Shown in pieces: positions 32,401 to 41,711 of a stretch of 64,000 nt of DNA. The notes beneath the pieces are model-generated. The model was not told the DNA's origin, searched no databases, and saw nothing but the letters and a program-made list of their open reading frames with translations. A program made the position numbers and the translations under genes. The number at the start of each line of letters is the position of its first letter. The stretch's first letter is position 1. Source of the DNA: Rhynchopus sp. YZ270_cl-10 (taxonomy: Eukaryota; Euglenozoa; Diplonemea; Diplonemida; Diplonemidae); contig OZ037840.1 in assembly GCA_964035575.1 (NCBI GenBank), positions 806,001 to 870,000 of the forward strand. Reading direction: 5' to 3'.

Positions 32401-34644
32401 AGTGGGCTGTACGAACGTGCCTGCACAGTGTTGCTTGCGGCTGTGAAGGCAACACGCGGCAGTGGTGGAGGTGCAGGTGTTTGTGGGGAGGATGCTGTGA
32501 CAGCAGGGTCGAATGCAGCAGCACTGCTGGCACGTGCACGCATCCCTGTGAGTGGGGAGGACCTGAGCGGGATCCGTGTGTCGAACTGCGACCTGCGCGG
32601 GTCTCTGTTTGTGGAGACGGCGCTGACGGGCGCTTCCTTCTCGAACTGCTGGCTGGAGCACACTGAGTTCCACACCTGCGACATGGGTGGCACGATGCTG
32701 CCTGACTGCTCCCTTGGCACGCCACTTCCTGTACTGCAGAGTCATGCCTTTGGTGTGGCAGTGACACCTGATGGCAGTCAAATGGTAACCGGTGGCTATG
32801 ACGGCAGTGTACATGTGTGGAGCATGTCTTCTGGGGAAGAAGTCATGGTCTTGGAAGGACATTCGAACCACATAAAAAGAGTGACATTAACACCTGACGG
32901 CACCCACGTTATTTCGTGCTCTGTTGACAAAACTGTGCGTGTGTGGGGTATGCACACTGGGGAGGCAGTGTTCGTCTTGGAAGGCCACAAAGGTATTGTG
33001 GAAGAAGTGTCAGTCACTCCCGACAGTTCTAAAGTTGTTTCAATTTCTGCAAAAGATGGCATCCGTGTGTGGGATCTCTCGACGGGGATGGAAGTGCTGG
33101 CAATAAAGTCGCTCGGCATTCGCAGCATGGTTATTACCAAGGATGGAAGTCAAATAGTGACATGGTCCAAGGAGATGCTGTGCGTATGGGGTCTGGTCAC
33201 GGGGAAGCAGGAGATGCAGTGGCCTTGTTGTGTGGAGTCTTCGCATGCACTAGCAGTCACTCCCGATGGATGCCATGTCGTTTCGTGCACTGATGGCGCA
33301 CATCTTTGGAACCTCTCCACTGGGGCAGAGGTGATGGTGTTCCATGCCGACGCTGAGTTGACAGCAGTGGCAGTCACCCCCGATGGATGTCACGTGGTTG
33401 CTGGGTCCGGGAGCGGCACTGTGCACGTTTGGAGCATTTCGACTGGGAAGGAGGTGACGGTGTTGCAAGGGCACACCTCTCGTGTGAATGTAGTGACAGT
33501 GTCACCAGATGGATGCCACGTGGTTTCATGCTCCTGCGAAGACGGTACTGTTCGAGTGTGGAACATCGCGACCGGGAAGGAGACACCAGGTTTCGAAGGA
33601 TTCCCAGGCTGGTCTGTGGTAGTGGCCCCTGATGGATCTATCATTTCGTACGGTGGCAAAAGACACTCCATCTGGAACACATCCACCGGCAGGCAGACAC
33701 AGGTAGTCGAAGCAGGAATAATGCATAGCGACGATGTTGCTGCCGTGTCCCCAGCTGGCTCTCATGTAGTTTATTGCTCTTGCGGCGACGCTGGCGAAAG
33801 GAGAGCGTGTGTGTGGGACGTTGCGACGGGGAAAGTGCGGCCTTTGTGCACAGCTTCCAGTGAGTTTGCGGTGTTCTTGAAAAAGGTTGGAATACTTGAG
33901 TTCTTCGCAGTGTCTCCCGATGCATCTCACGTGGTGACCTTTTCAAAGGCTCCACAGGAGGAAGACACTTACTGTACGTATGTGTGGAGCATGCCGACTG
34001 GGAAGAAGGTGTCAGTGTATGAAGGAACTACTTGCCCTCCCAGCGGAGTGGTAGTGACTCCTGATGGAGTGCATGTGGTTTCGTACTTTGAGGATTACAC
34101 CGTACACATGTGGAAACTTCACACTGGAGAAGAGACGATGGTGTTCACAGGACATACTGAAGATGTCTCAGACGTGGACGTGACTCGCGATGGGTCTCGT
34201 CTTGTTTCATGCTCTTACGACGAAACTGTGCGTGTGTGGGATGTTGCCAGCGGGAAGGAAATCTTCACCTTGGAGTATGATCGTTCAGTATTACGAGTGG
34301 CACTGACACCTGATGGAGCTCACATGGTGTCGTTCTGTGACGGTTCTATGAGTGTGTGGAACATGACCACTGGTGAGAAGGTGGTAGTGATTACACCACA
34401 TTGTGGTTTGTACAACGTTGCTGTGAGCCCTGATGGACGCGAAGTGATCTGTGGTTGTGATGACCACACTGTGCGTGTGTGGAGCATCTGCACTGGGGAA
34501 GACGGCACGATTGATGGGTTGCGGCTGAAGAGAGTGATCGGTGTCCCTCCAACAGTTCCTCGTGCAGTTGGCTGTCGCAATGCTGATGCTGTGGAACCTG
34601 AACTTGCGAGACGGATTCTTTGTCCTGTCGAGGAGGAGGAGTGA
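29449..34644 (+). CDS. NLR-like STAND protein: ankyrin, ADP-ribosyltransferase, NACHT, 14 WD40 repeats (~1731 aa)
   Basis: Begins MGSGASK, an N-myristoylation signal, so membrane attachment is likely. Order: ankyrin-type repeats (~30-88), Thr-rich linker (~110-125), ADP-ribosyltransferase domain (~205-490), NACHT NTPase (~600-800), pentapeptide-like stretch (~1040-1085), and 14 WD40 repeats (~1103-1686), i.e. two seven-blade propellers. ART centre is of the R-S-E type: Arg in FRG (~402), FTSTT, and EDE in YASEDELL, so arginine-type mono-ADP-ribosylation is possible. NACHT has Walker A GEGGSGKTS (~611) and Walker B VLVLDSLDEV (~707). The frame shifts near 30.69 kb (a G run) and back near 31.87 kb, while domain sequence continues; the shifts compensate. 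Single-base assembly errors are the simplest cause; decay is possible. Inferred model: WD40 senses, NACHT switches, ART acts. Confidence 0.85.
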
Positions 34645-34647
34645 GCG

Positions 34648-35045
34648 CACTGTTCGTACTTGCTCTTTGTGTTTGCTTCTCTTTTCCAAGACGAATGCAG
34701 TCTGAGTGACGAGTACGAACTGTGTTGAACACTGCCTGTGCGGTGGTGCCCTGCGTTGTGCGACGACAGAAGAGCGGCTTGTCGAAGTGTCCCACTGCCA
34801 GTGCACTAAGTGTGCTGTCTGTTCATATTCACACGTCTTTTCCAAGATGTGTTGCGATTACACATGTGTTTTGACCACTTGGTTTTTTGGAGTGTCACAT
34901 ACTGCCACTTCCACATTTGTACACTTTTCATTTAAAAAGAATTTACCCCCTCTTCCCCCCCTTGATTAATTCTTGATACACCTCCACACCTTTTCCACAT
35001 ACACCCTTCCTTCAAACACAAGGTGCGACGTTTTCACTCCACACA
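34648..35045. other. Spacer with direct repeat, promoter of the PH-like gene
   Basis: About 400 bp without a gene. The downstream copy of the ~53-bp direct repeat lies at 34934-34987, about 60 bp before the ATG at 35046. Confidence 0.6.
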
Positions 35046-36314
35046 ATGCTTTTATTAAAACGAGTTAAACAGAAGCTAACCCGCAGCAATGCCGACTACG
35101 GCAACCCCGACATGGAGGCTGGATGCAGTACAAAGCCTCTTGCCCTGGCTGCATACGAACCGCCAGCACACATCCCCACCCCTACCTCTGTTCACAACAT
35201 GACGCACCATCCCGCCCATCTACTGCCGTTGGTGAAGGTACCTCCCGCTCATACGCGAATTTTTGACCTAAATGGCAATGTTTTACTCTATTTCGGATCG
35301 GTGTTGAGTATCGGCAAGACCGCGAAGAAACGGATTGGCATTATTTCTGACCAATGTATTTACATTGGTGACACAAAAGGAGTGGTTCTGCGCTGTCTTG
35401 CTATTAAAAAGATTGCGAATCTGTACAATCATTCCCTGCAGATAGGTGTTCACATGGAAGATGGCTACGACGTCGCGATAGAGTTTCCAAATGAAGAGGA
35501 GTTGACGAAGTTTGCGTTGGTTGTGGTGACTGTTCGTTCGAAGATGGACGTTTCGCCGCTCGAAGTTGAAGGTGTCAGTCCCAAGAATCTTTTTAATTCG
35601 CTTTCATTGGAAAAACCGTTGTCGTTTATTCCTGGAAAAGAAATTTTCCCGATACCGACATTAAAGACGTTGTTTCAGCATTACGAAACATTGTCAAAGC
35701 CGCGCAACACCGTAGGCCTGGTAGAGGTCCCGGGGTTGCCGGGTGCGAAAATAGACGTCTCAGATCCAGCATCGCCTGCAGAGATGACGCACCACCCCCT
35801 CACTCTGCTTCCTCTCATCCCTGTCCCCACGCAGTACAAGAATTTATCATATCTCACCAACTCTGTAGTGCATTACATCTCTGCTGTGAATAAGCTGAGC
35901 AGGAAGGGGGCAGATAAGGAGCGTGTGTTGGTTGTGTCGGATAAAGCAGTGTATATTATGCAGAAAGATGGGGAGGTGGCGAGGTGCATCACTATGGAGT
36001 CGATAGCGAAGCTGGCCACAGAGGGGCAGAGGTTGGGGATCGTGGTGTCGGATGGGTACGACGTAGCGTGTGAATTTGAGACTTCCGAAGAAGTGGCGCG
36101 TGTGGTCGACATCTTTGTGAGAATATGCGCAAAGATGAAAACGGTGCAGACTCCGCTCCGAGTCGAGGTGACACGCGTGCAACCCCCACAGAACATCGCA
36201 AGTCCACAAGGTTCTATGCAAAGTGTGTCTGCACCGTCATCTCTCGACACCCTCCACCAGAATTACAAGGCGCTGTATGCAGAGGGGAGGAGAATGAGCT
36301 TGGAAAAAATCTGA
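35046..36314 (+). CDS. Protein with two tandem PH-like domains (422 aa)
   Basis: Two related ~100-residue units (about 71-170 and 263-365). Each has a beta-strand series with the pattern RxxxISDxxxYI...VxRCxxxxxIAxL...GxxxxDGYDVAxEF and a terminal helix ending in K-M, which is the outline of a PH-like or myosin-TH1-like fold. Each unit is preceded by MTHHP..LLPL, so the repeat includes the linker. No membrane segment or signal peptide; PH-like folds bind lipids or proteins, so a peripheral membrane role is possible but not shown. Single exon, ATG 60 bp after the direct repeat that also lies upstream of the NLR-like gene; the two could be co-regulated. No specific family recognised. Confidence 0.75.
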   Translation: MLLLKRVKQKLTRSNADYGNPDMEAGCSTKPLALAAYEPPAHIPTPTSVHNMTHHPAHLLPLVKVPPAHTRIFDLNGNVLLYFGSVLSIGKTAKKRIGIISDQCIYIGDTKGVVLRCLAIKKIANLYNHSLQIGVHMEDGYDVAIEFPNEEELTKFALVVVTVRSKMDVSPLEVEGVSPKNLFNSLSLEKPLSFIPGKEIFPIPTLKTLFQHYETLSKPRNTVGLVEVPGLPGAKIDVSDPASPAEMTHHPLTLLPLIPVPTQYKNLSYLTNSVVHYISAVNKLSRKGADKERVLVVSDKAVYIMQKDGEVARCITMESIAKLATEGQRLGIVVSDGYDVACEFETSEEVARVVDIFVRICAKMKTVQTPLRVEVTRVQPPQNIASPQGSMQSVSAPSSLDTLHQNYKALYAEGRRMSLEKI

Positions 36315-36317
36315 GTA

Positions 36318-37851
36318 AGATGCAAGACCTAAACAAGACAGTGGAGCTTGTACAGGTGGTAGCTACATAACTATTCCAACAATTTTTCAAAAAAAAAAAA
36401 AAAAAAGCTAAAAATAGTTTTATCTAACAGTAAATTCACGAAAGGTCCCGCCCAACAAAGAGTCATCCCTAACAAAAGAACTGCCCGTCGATTTACCGAT
36501 TCGCCCTTTATGTTTGGGCGGGGCTTGTCGTGATTTACTATACTTTTCAAAGAAGAGAAAAAAGCACAAAAGAACGTTCAAAAGAGCAGATGTATCGTAT
36601 AAAACACATTTTTTTTTTTTTTTAGGTTTCCTTTTCACATCTACTGTTGTAGGTCATAGGGTACTTCTGCTTTCATCCGGGGCTGGCATCGTATGTGGGT
36701 CAGTCGGAGGTGCCTACATCAACAACTACAGTTTTTTTTTTCGATACCGAGAATGTGTTTTCATCTCGCTTTGTGTAGTAATGTGCGGATACGTGATACC
36801 ACTCGCTTCGTGGAAAATTAAACCTCTGAACCTCGGGTGTGGGATGGGGTAAAACAAAAAAATGTATAGTGGAGCACACTCTAGGGTGGCTACACTAATA
36901 CAACCAAAAAAAATAGAAAACGACTTCAGGATATGACAGTTAAATGAAATAAAGAAAACACTTTTTCGTTTATCGCACCGCAAAAGGATTGTGTTTTTCA
37001 CTGATGAATGTGAGTGATGTTAGTGGAAAAACAATACGCTAAAGCGGGCACGCACCATCCGTCGTTTTCCATTTCTATTCGTCAATGCTTGATAAGGGCT
37101 TAGTTATTTTTTTTTTTGGTACGCGTCCGGGACCCCCTCAAATTTTGAGCGCGCGCGCGCAAAAAAAAATAAAATACCAAAAAAAAATAACTTGTTTTGG
37201 CCTGCAAAATCAATGTTGTGCCCAAAAAAAAATATTTCGAAAAAAAAATTGTTGAAATTTTCCAACTTTTTTTATTATACTTTTCCATGCACACCACACC
37301 GGCATATTTTTTTTTATTTTTTATTTTTTATTTTTGGATTTCCAAAAATTTGAGCGCGCGCGGACGCGTACCAAAAAAAAAAATAACTAAGCCCTAACAC
37401 AAAAAAAAAAAAAGTTTCAAATTTCAAAAAAAACAAAAACCACCTTAGTTGGTACCCATGGTTTTTGCAAAACGAGCCCCTCAAGAACCCCTCACGAACC
37501 CCAGCAAGAACCCCGCAAAATGGGTCTCGAGATGAATATTTTGCCCTCTTTTGTTAGTGTTTTTTGGTTCTTTTGTTTTTGGTAGTACTAGTAGTATTTT
37601 TTTTGATAAATTTTCCACACCTCTCTCACGCAGAACATTTTCTCCCATTATTCTGATACGCTTCAGGGATCTGTTTTGTGCATTGGGGTGTGAGGCTCTC
37701 CTAGTCAAAAAAAAAAATTCAATTTCATTCAAAAAAAAAAGTGCGCAGATGCTTCCCAAAAAGAAATATTGCTCTACGCAGTTGTCGACACAACAAACGC
37801 ATCACATCACCTCCAGGCGCCCCTCCCTTCTTGGACTCCCTCCCACCCACT
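36318..37851. other. AT-rich spacer with two dispersed repeats
   Basis: No gene. Repeat near 36645-36725 (tttcatccggggctggcatc, gtcggaggtgcctacatcaa) and near 36862-36910 (gtggagcacactctagggtg). 37100-37400 contains an inverted arrangement: gcttagttatttttttt with gtacgcgtccg on one side and cggacgcgtaccaaaaaaaa with aactaagc on the other, around gcgcgcgcgc runs, i.e. a ~310-bp fold-back element (about 37099-37393). Pyrimidine-rich leader before 37852. Confidence 0.55.
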
Positions 37852-39075
37852 ATGGAAGTCCACATCGAGGAGACCAGCAGCGGTGCCACCTACACCGTCG
37901 TCGTTGGTACCGAGGACACCGTCCGCTGCCTGCGTGCCAAGGTGGCTGCAGCGACCTCCCCCTCCTGCCACACACACCCACCCAGCTCTCTCCCGGACGC
38001 ACCACCGCCACCCCTCCCGCACCTCCTCCTGCACGGCACGCCCCTCGGGGATGACGACACCCCCATCAGCACAACACGACTCTGCAGTGGCGACAGGCTT
38101 ACGGCAGACGTCTCCCCCATGGAGGTGGAGGAGGAGGAGGCTGCCTGTACGTGGAAGCACCCTGCACGATACGAGGCAGGAGGGGGTCTCATGGCGATGT
38201 CCCCCTGTGGAAGGTACTGTGTGCACACCGTGGTGGGGTGTGGCGTTCATATTGTCGATCTGGTGGCAGGAGAGAGTGTTGTGGTGGTGTCTGGAGATAA
38301 GAGCAATGTGGTTTCTTCGTTGGATGTGACGGAACACCACATTGTGTATGCAGTGTACGGAATGTCCCGAACAGAGGTCGCTGTGGTGGACCGGAGAACG
38401 CATTTGACCCTGCAGTCTCTGCATTGTGATAGCGCAGTGACGGCGTTGTCTGCGACGTCAGATGGAGTGTTTCTGGTGGTAAGCTGTTATGCTGGGATCT
38501 GTGTGTTCAATATCTTAACGGCAGAGTGCGTCAGAAAGAAGCGAGGGTATGGACACATTGCGACAGTTTCGCCGTGCAACCGATGGATCGCAAGCTGTGA
38601 TCGGCTGATTGATTTTGAGACATTGGAGCAGATACATCACTTGGGGCACACAGGCACCCCAATTCGAGCACCGGTGTTTTCACCAGAAGGGGATGTGGTG
38701 GCGATTCTGAATGGAGGTGTTGTGGATGTGTTTGCGACAAGAGACGGCACGCATCTGCATCGCACAGGGCACCGGCATATCATCTCTGCGGTGACGTTCA
38801 GTGCGGACGGAGTGTACCTCTTCACAGCCTCCTTTAACCAGGTGGACTCCTGGGTCACGGCATCCCACCTTGCCACCCACTCCCGCACACCCTTCTTATC
38901 GTGCACATCTTCTCTGTGTGGTCTAGCTGTCTCACGCGATATGCAGGTAGCATTGATCCTGGATAGGCAGAAGATCGACGTTGTCAGCAGACGTATCCCT
39001 GATACCAGAACTGCTAGCGTAAAGGATGCAAATAGCAGCAGCCAGGCAAGCAGCAGCGTCTGTCCATGCTGCTGA
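37852..39075 (+). CDS. Ubiquitin-like plus beta-propeller protein, copy 1 (407 aa)
   Basis: Residues 1-85 form a ubiquitin-like domain (MEVHIEETSSGATYTVVVG, DTVRCLRAKVA, HLLLHGTPLGDDDTPIS). Residues ~95-390 contain WD40-like blades (AMSPCGRYCVHTVVGCGVHI; ATVSPCNRWIASC; TFSADGVYLFTASF), weakly conserved, consistent with one propeller. Ends in ASSSVCPCC: C-terminal cysteines might be lipidated or bind metal. No signal peptide. ATG at 37852 is preferred over the upstream in-frame extension because sequence identity with copy 2 in the frame starts at MEVH and the upstream part is leader in copy 2. Paralogue at 40497 is nearly identical for the first ~300 residues. Function unknown. Confidence 0.85.
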   Translation: MEVHIEETSSGATYTVVVGTEDTVRCLRAKVAAATSPSCHTHPPSSLPDAPPPPLPHLLLHGTPLGDDDTPISTTRLCSGDRLTADVSPMEVEEEEAACTWKHPARYEAGGGLMAMSPCGRYCVHTVVGCGVHIVDLVAGESVVVVSGDKSNVVSSLDVTEHHIVYAVYGMSRTEVAVVDRRTHLTLQSLHCDSAVTALSATSDGVFLVVSCYAGICVFNILTAECVRKKRGYGHIATVSPCNRWIASCDRLIDFETLEQIHHLGHTGTPIRAPVFSPEGDVVAILNGGVVDVFATRDGTHLHRTGHRHIISAVTFSADGVYLFTASFNQVDSWVTASHLATHSRTPFLSCTSSLCGLAVSRDMQVALILDRQKIDVVSRRIPDTRTASVKDANSSSQASSSVCPCC

Positions 39076-39444
39076 GAGGCCAGGGTATCATTTTAGGTGA
39101 CGAAAGAGAGTGCGGTGAAGGTTGTCTGATAAGCGTTCTTTTGGTACCTCCATTGCAGCCTCCCTGGAAGCCGTGTGCCAAATGAAATGTTCTGTCCTAT
39201 GTACACTTTTGGTAATATAAAAAAAACGGTTAAGACAATGCATGTCTTCAGACAGCTGTCGCTTCCCCGACCTCCGTAAAGTGCACATCGAGAGGAGATC
39301 GGGAGGCGATAGCATTAGCTAGTGAGCCCTCGTTTGGTGATACCAGGTGGGGAGGTGGGGAGTTTGGCTGGGGCGGTAGATCTGTTATGCATTAACACAA
39401 CAAACACAACACAACCCCCAGGCCCTTCTTGGACTCCCTCCCAC
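39076..39444. other. Intergenic region between the two Ubl-propeller genes
   Basis: No gene. The end (ttggactccctcccac) matches the leader of copy 1 and forms the left flank and 8-bp duplication (CCTCCCAC, 39437-39444) of the inserted element. Confidence 0.7.
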
Positions 39445-40483
39445 CAGGGGTACCTGTAACGAGGGGGGTAAAAACGGCCCGGCCCCCGGCCCCCGGCCCT
39501 TGGTTATCAAATGGAGAAAATCACGTGTATGTATACACGGTATACACAACGCAACCTTGTGCGCGGGTTTTTGGGTCATTGTTGCCCACAAACGGGCCGG
39601 CATTTGCATTCCGGAATCCGTCCGGCCAGTGGTGGGGTCAATTTGACGAAATGGACAAGTTCTCGTTTTTGGTCAATTTTTGCAGTATACACAGTATACA
39701 CAGTATACACAGTATACACAGTATACACAGTATACACAGTATACACAGTATACACAGTATACACAGTATACACAGTATACACAGTATACACAGTATACAC
39801 AGTATACACAGTATACACAGTATACACAGTATACACAGTATACACAGTATACACAGTATACACAGTATACACAGTATACACAGTATACACAGTATACACA
39901 GTATACACAGTATACACAGTATACACAGTATACACAGTATACACAGTATACACAGTATACACAGTATACACAGTATACACAGTATACACAGTATACACAG
40001 TATACACAGTATACACAATACAGTACAGTACAGTACAGTACAGTACAGTACAGTACAGTACAGTACAGTACAGTACAGTACAGTACAGTACAGTACAGTA
40101 CAGTACAGTACAGTACAGTACAGTACAGTACAGTACAGTACAGTACAGTACAGTACAGTACAGTACAGTACAGTACAGTACAGTACAGTACAGTACAGTA
40201 CAGTACAGTACAGTACAGTACAGTACAGTACAGTACAGTACAGTACAGTACAGTGTAAAAAAACTCAAAAATCCCTCTCGCGCCTTGGCGAAAAATGTTT
40301 TTTTTCAAAACCGGCTTTATTTGAAAGATTGAGATCCGCTGACCCCAAAAAACAAAATCGGCCCCAGCCAAGAATAGCTATACAAAAGCAGAATAACGGC
40401 GAGAGCATTTCCCACGTAATTTCTTAAGGGATTTTTCTCGGCCCAGAGGCCCGGCCCGCGGCCCCACGTTACAGGTACCCCTG
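39445..40483. mobile_element. Non-autonomous hAT-like transposon (1039 bp) inserted before a start codon
   Basis: Ends are perfect 17-bp inverted repeats CAGGGGTACCTGTAACG. Flanked by 8-bp duplications CCTCCCAC (39437-39444, 40484-40491). The empty site is present in front of copy 1 (ttggactccctcccaccc), so the insertion is proven by comparison. Interior: GC-rich subterminal ggcccggccc blocks, the shared ~85-bp module (39599-39682), then a huge microsatellite and a piece with cggctttatttgaaag. No transposase. Confidence 0.95.
39684..40255. repeat. Microsatellite: ~37 x CAGTATACA then ~47 x CAGTA
   Basis: An almost perfect 9-bp array (about 39684-40017) changes abruptly into a 5-bp array (about 40018-40255); the 5-mer is contained in the 9-mer, so the second array may have grown from the first by slippage. 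The 9-mer contains the palindrome GTATAC. All frames are open through it, which is an artefact of the repeat. Lies inside the hAT-like element. The true length is probably unstable and may be collapsed in the assembly. Confidence 0.97.
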
Positions 40484-40496
40484 CCTCCCACCCACT

Positions 40497-41708
40497 ATGG
40501 AAGTCCACATCGAGGAGACCAGCAGCGGTGCCACCTACACCGTCGTCGTTGGTACCGAGGACACCGTCCGCTGCCTGCGTGCCAAGGTGGCTGCAGCGAC
40601 CTCCGCCCCCTCCTGCCACACACACCCACCCAGCTCTCTCCCGGACGCACCACCGCCACCCCTCCCGCACCTCCTCCTGCACGGCACGCCCCTCGGGGAT
40701 GACGACACCCCCATCAGCACAACACGACTCTGCAGTGGCGACAGGCTTACGGCAGACGTCTCCCCCATGGAGGTGGAGGAGGAGGAGGCTGCCTGTACGT
40801 GGAAGCACCCTGCACGATACGAGGCAGGAGGGGGTCTCATGGCGATGTCCCCCTGTGGAAGGTACTGTGTGCACACCGTGGTGGGGTGTGGCGTTCATAT
40901 TGTCGATCTGGTGGCAGGAGAGAGTGTTGAGGTGGTGTCTGGTGAGAGGAGCAATGTGATCACTGCGTTGGGTGTGACGGAACACCACATTGTGTACGGA
41001 ATGTCCCGAACAGAGGTCGCTGTGGTGGACCGGAGAACGCATTTGACCCTGCAGTCTCTGCATTGTGATAGCGCAGTGACGGCGTTGTCTGCGACGTCAG
41101 ATGGAGTGTTTGTGGTGGTAAGCTGTTATGCTGGGATCTGTGTGTTCAATATCTTAACGGCAGAGTGCGTCAGAAAGAAGCGAGGGTATGGACACATTGC
41201 GACAGTTTCGCCGTGCAACCGATGGATCGCAAGCTGTGATCGGCTGCTTGATTTTGAGACATTAGAGCAGATACGGCGCTTTGGCGTGTCTATTCGAGAG
41301 TCCACTAGAGCACCGGTGTTTTCACCAGAAGGGGATGTGGTGGCGATCCCGAGGGGGAACTTTGTGGATGTGTTTGCGACCAGAGACGGCACGCATCTGC
41401 ATTGCACAAGACACGCGAACGTCATCTCCGCAGTGACGTTCAGTGCGGACGGAGAGTACCTCTTCACAGCCTCCTTCGACTCCCGGGTCATGGCATCCAA
41501 CCTCACCACCCACGCCTACGTCCGCACGCTCTTCTTCTCACATAGAACGTCTCTGTGGGGTCTAGCCATATCGCACGATATGCAGGTTGCGTTGATCCTG
41601 GATATGCAGAGTATCCACGTTGTCAGCAAGACCTCGTACACCAGAGGTCATCGCGTAGATGCAAATAGAAGCAGCCAGGCAAGCAGCAGCGTCTGTCCAT
41701 GCTGCTGA
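40497..41708 (+). CDS. Ubiquitin-like plus beta-propeller protein, copy 2 (403 aa)
   Basis: Tandem paralogue of the gene at 37852. The first ~155 residues differ by little more than an Ala-Pro insertion; the middle is also nearly identical; residues ~255-380 are more divergent, pointing to recent duplication or gene conversion with a variable propeller face. Same Ubl domain and same C-terminal SSVCPCC. Its ATG lies 13 bp after a 1-kb hAT-like element, so the original leader and promoter are displaced; transcription would have to start in the element or cross it. Confidence 0.85.
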   Translation: MEVHIEETSSGATYTVVVGTEDTVRCLRAKVAAATSAPSCHTHPPSSLPDAPPPPLPHLLLHGTPLGDDDTPISTTRLCSGDRLTADVSPMEVEEEEAACTWKHPARYEAGGGLMAMSPCGRYCVHTVVGCGVHIVDLVAGESVEVVSGERSNVITALGVTEHHIVYGMSRTEVAVVDRRTHLTLQSLHCDSAVTALSATSDGVFVVVSCYAGICVFNILTAECVRKKRGYGHIATVSPCNRWIASCDRLLDFETLEQIRRFGVSIRESTRAPVFSPEGDVVAIPRGNFVDVFATRDGTHLHCTRHANVISAVTFSADGEYLFTASFDSRVMASNLTTHAYVRTLFFSHRTSLWGLAISHDMQVALILDMQSIHVVSKTSYTRGHRVDANRSSQASSSVCPCC

Positions 41709-41711
41709 GAG

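Noticed and set aside
31054-32871. 605-aa antisense ORF under the NLR-like gene
   Set aside because: Shadow frame of GC-rich coding sequence; no domain features, while the plus strand has ART, NACHT and WD40 motifs.
39684-40017. Regular repeat array that might suggest CRISPR
   Set aside because: 9-bp units without spacers in a eukaryotic genome; a plain microsatellite.
39429-40427. Long ORFs of HSI, VYT and QYT repeats on both strands
   Set aside because: They are read-through of the 9-bp and 5-bp microsatellite inside a transposon, open in all frames.
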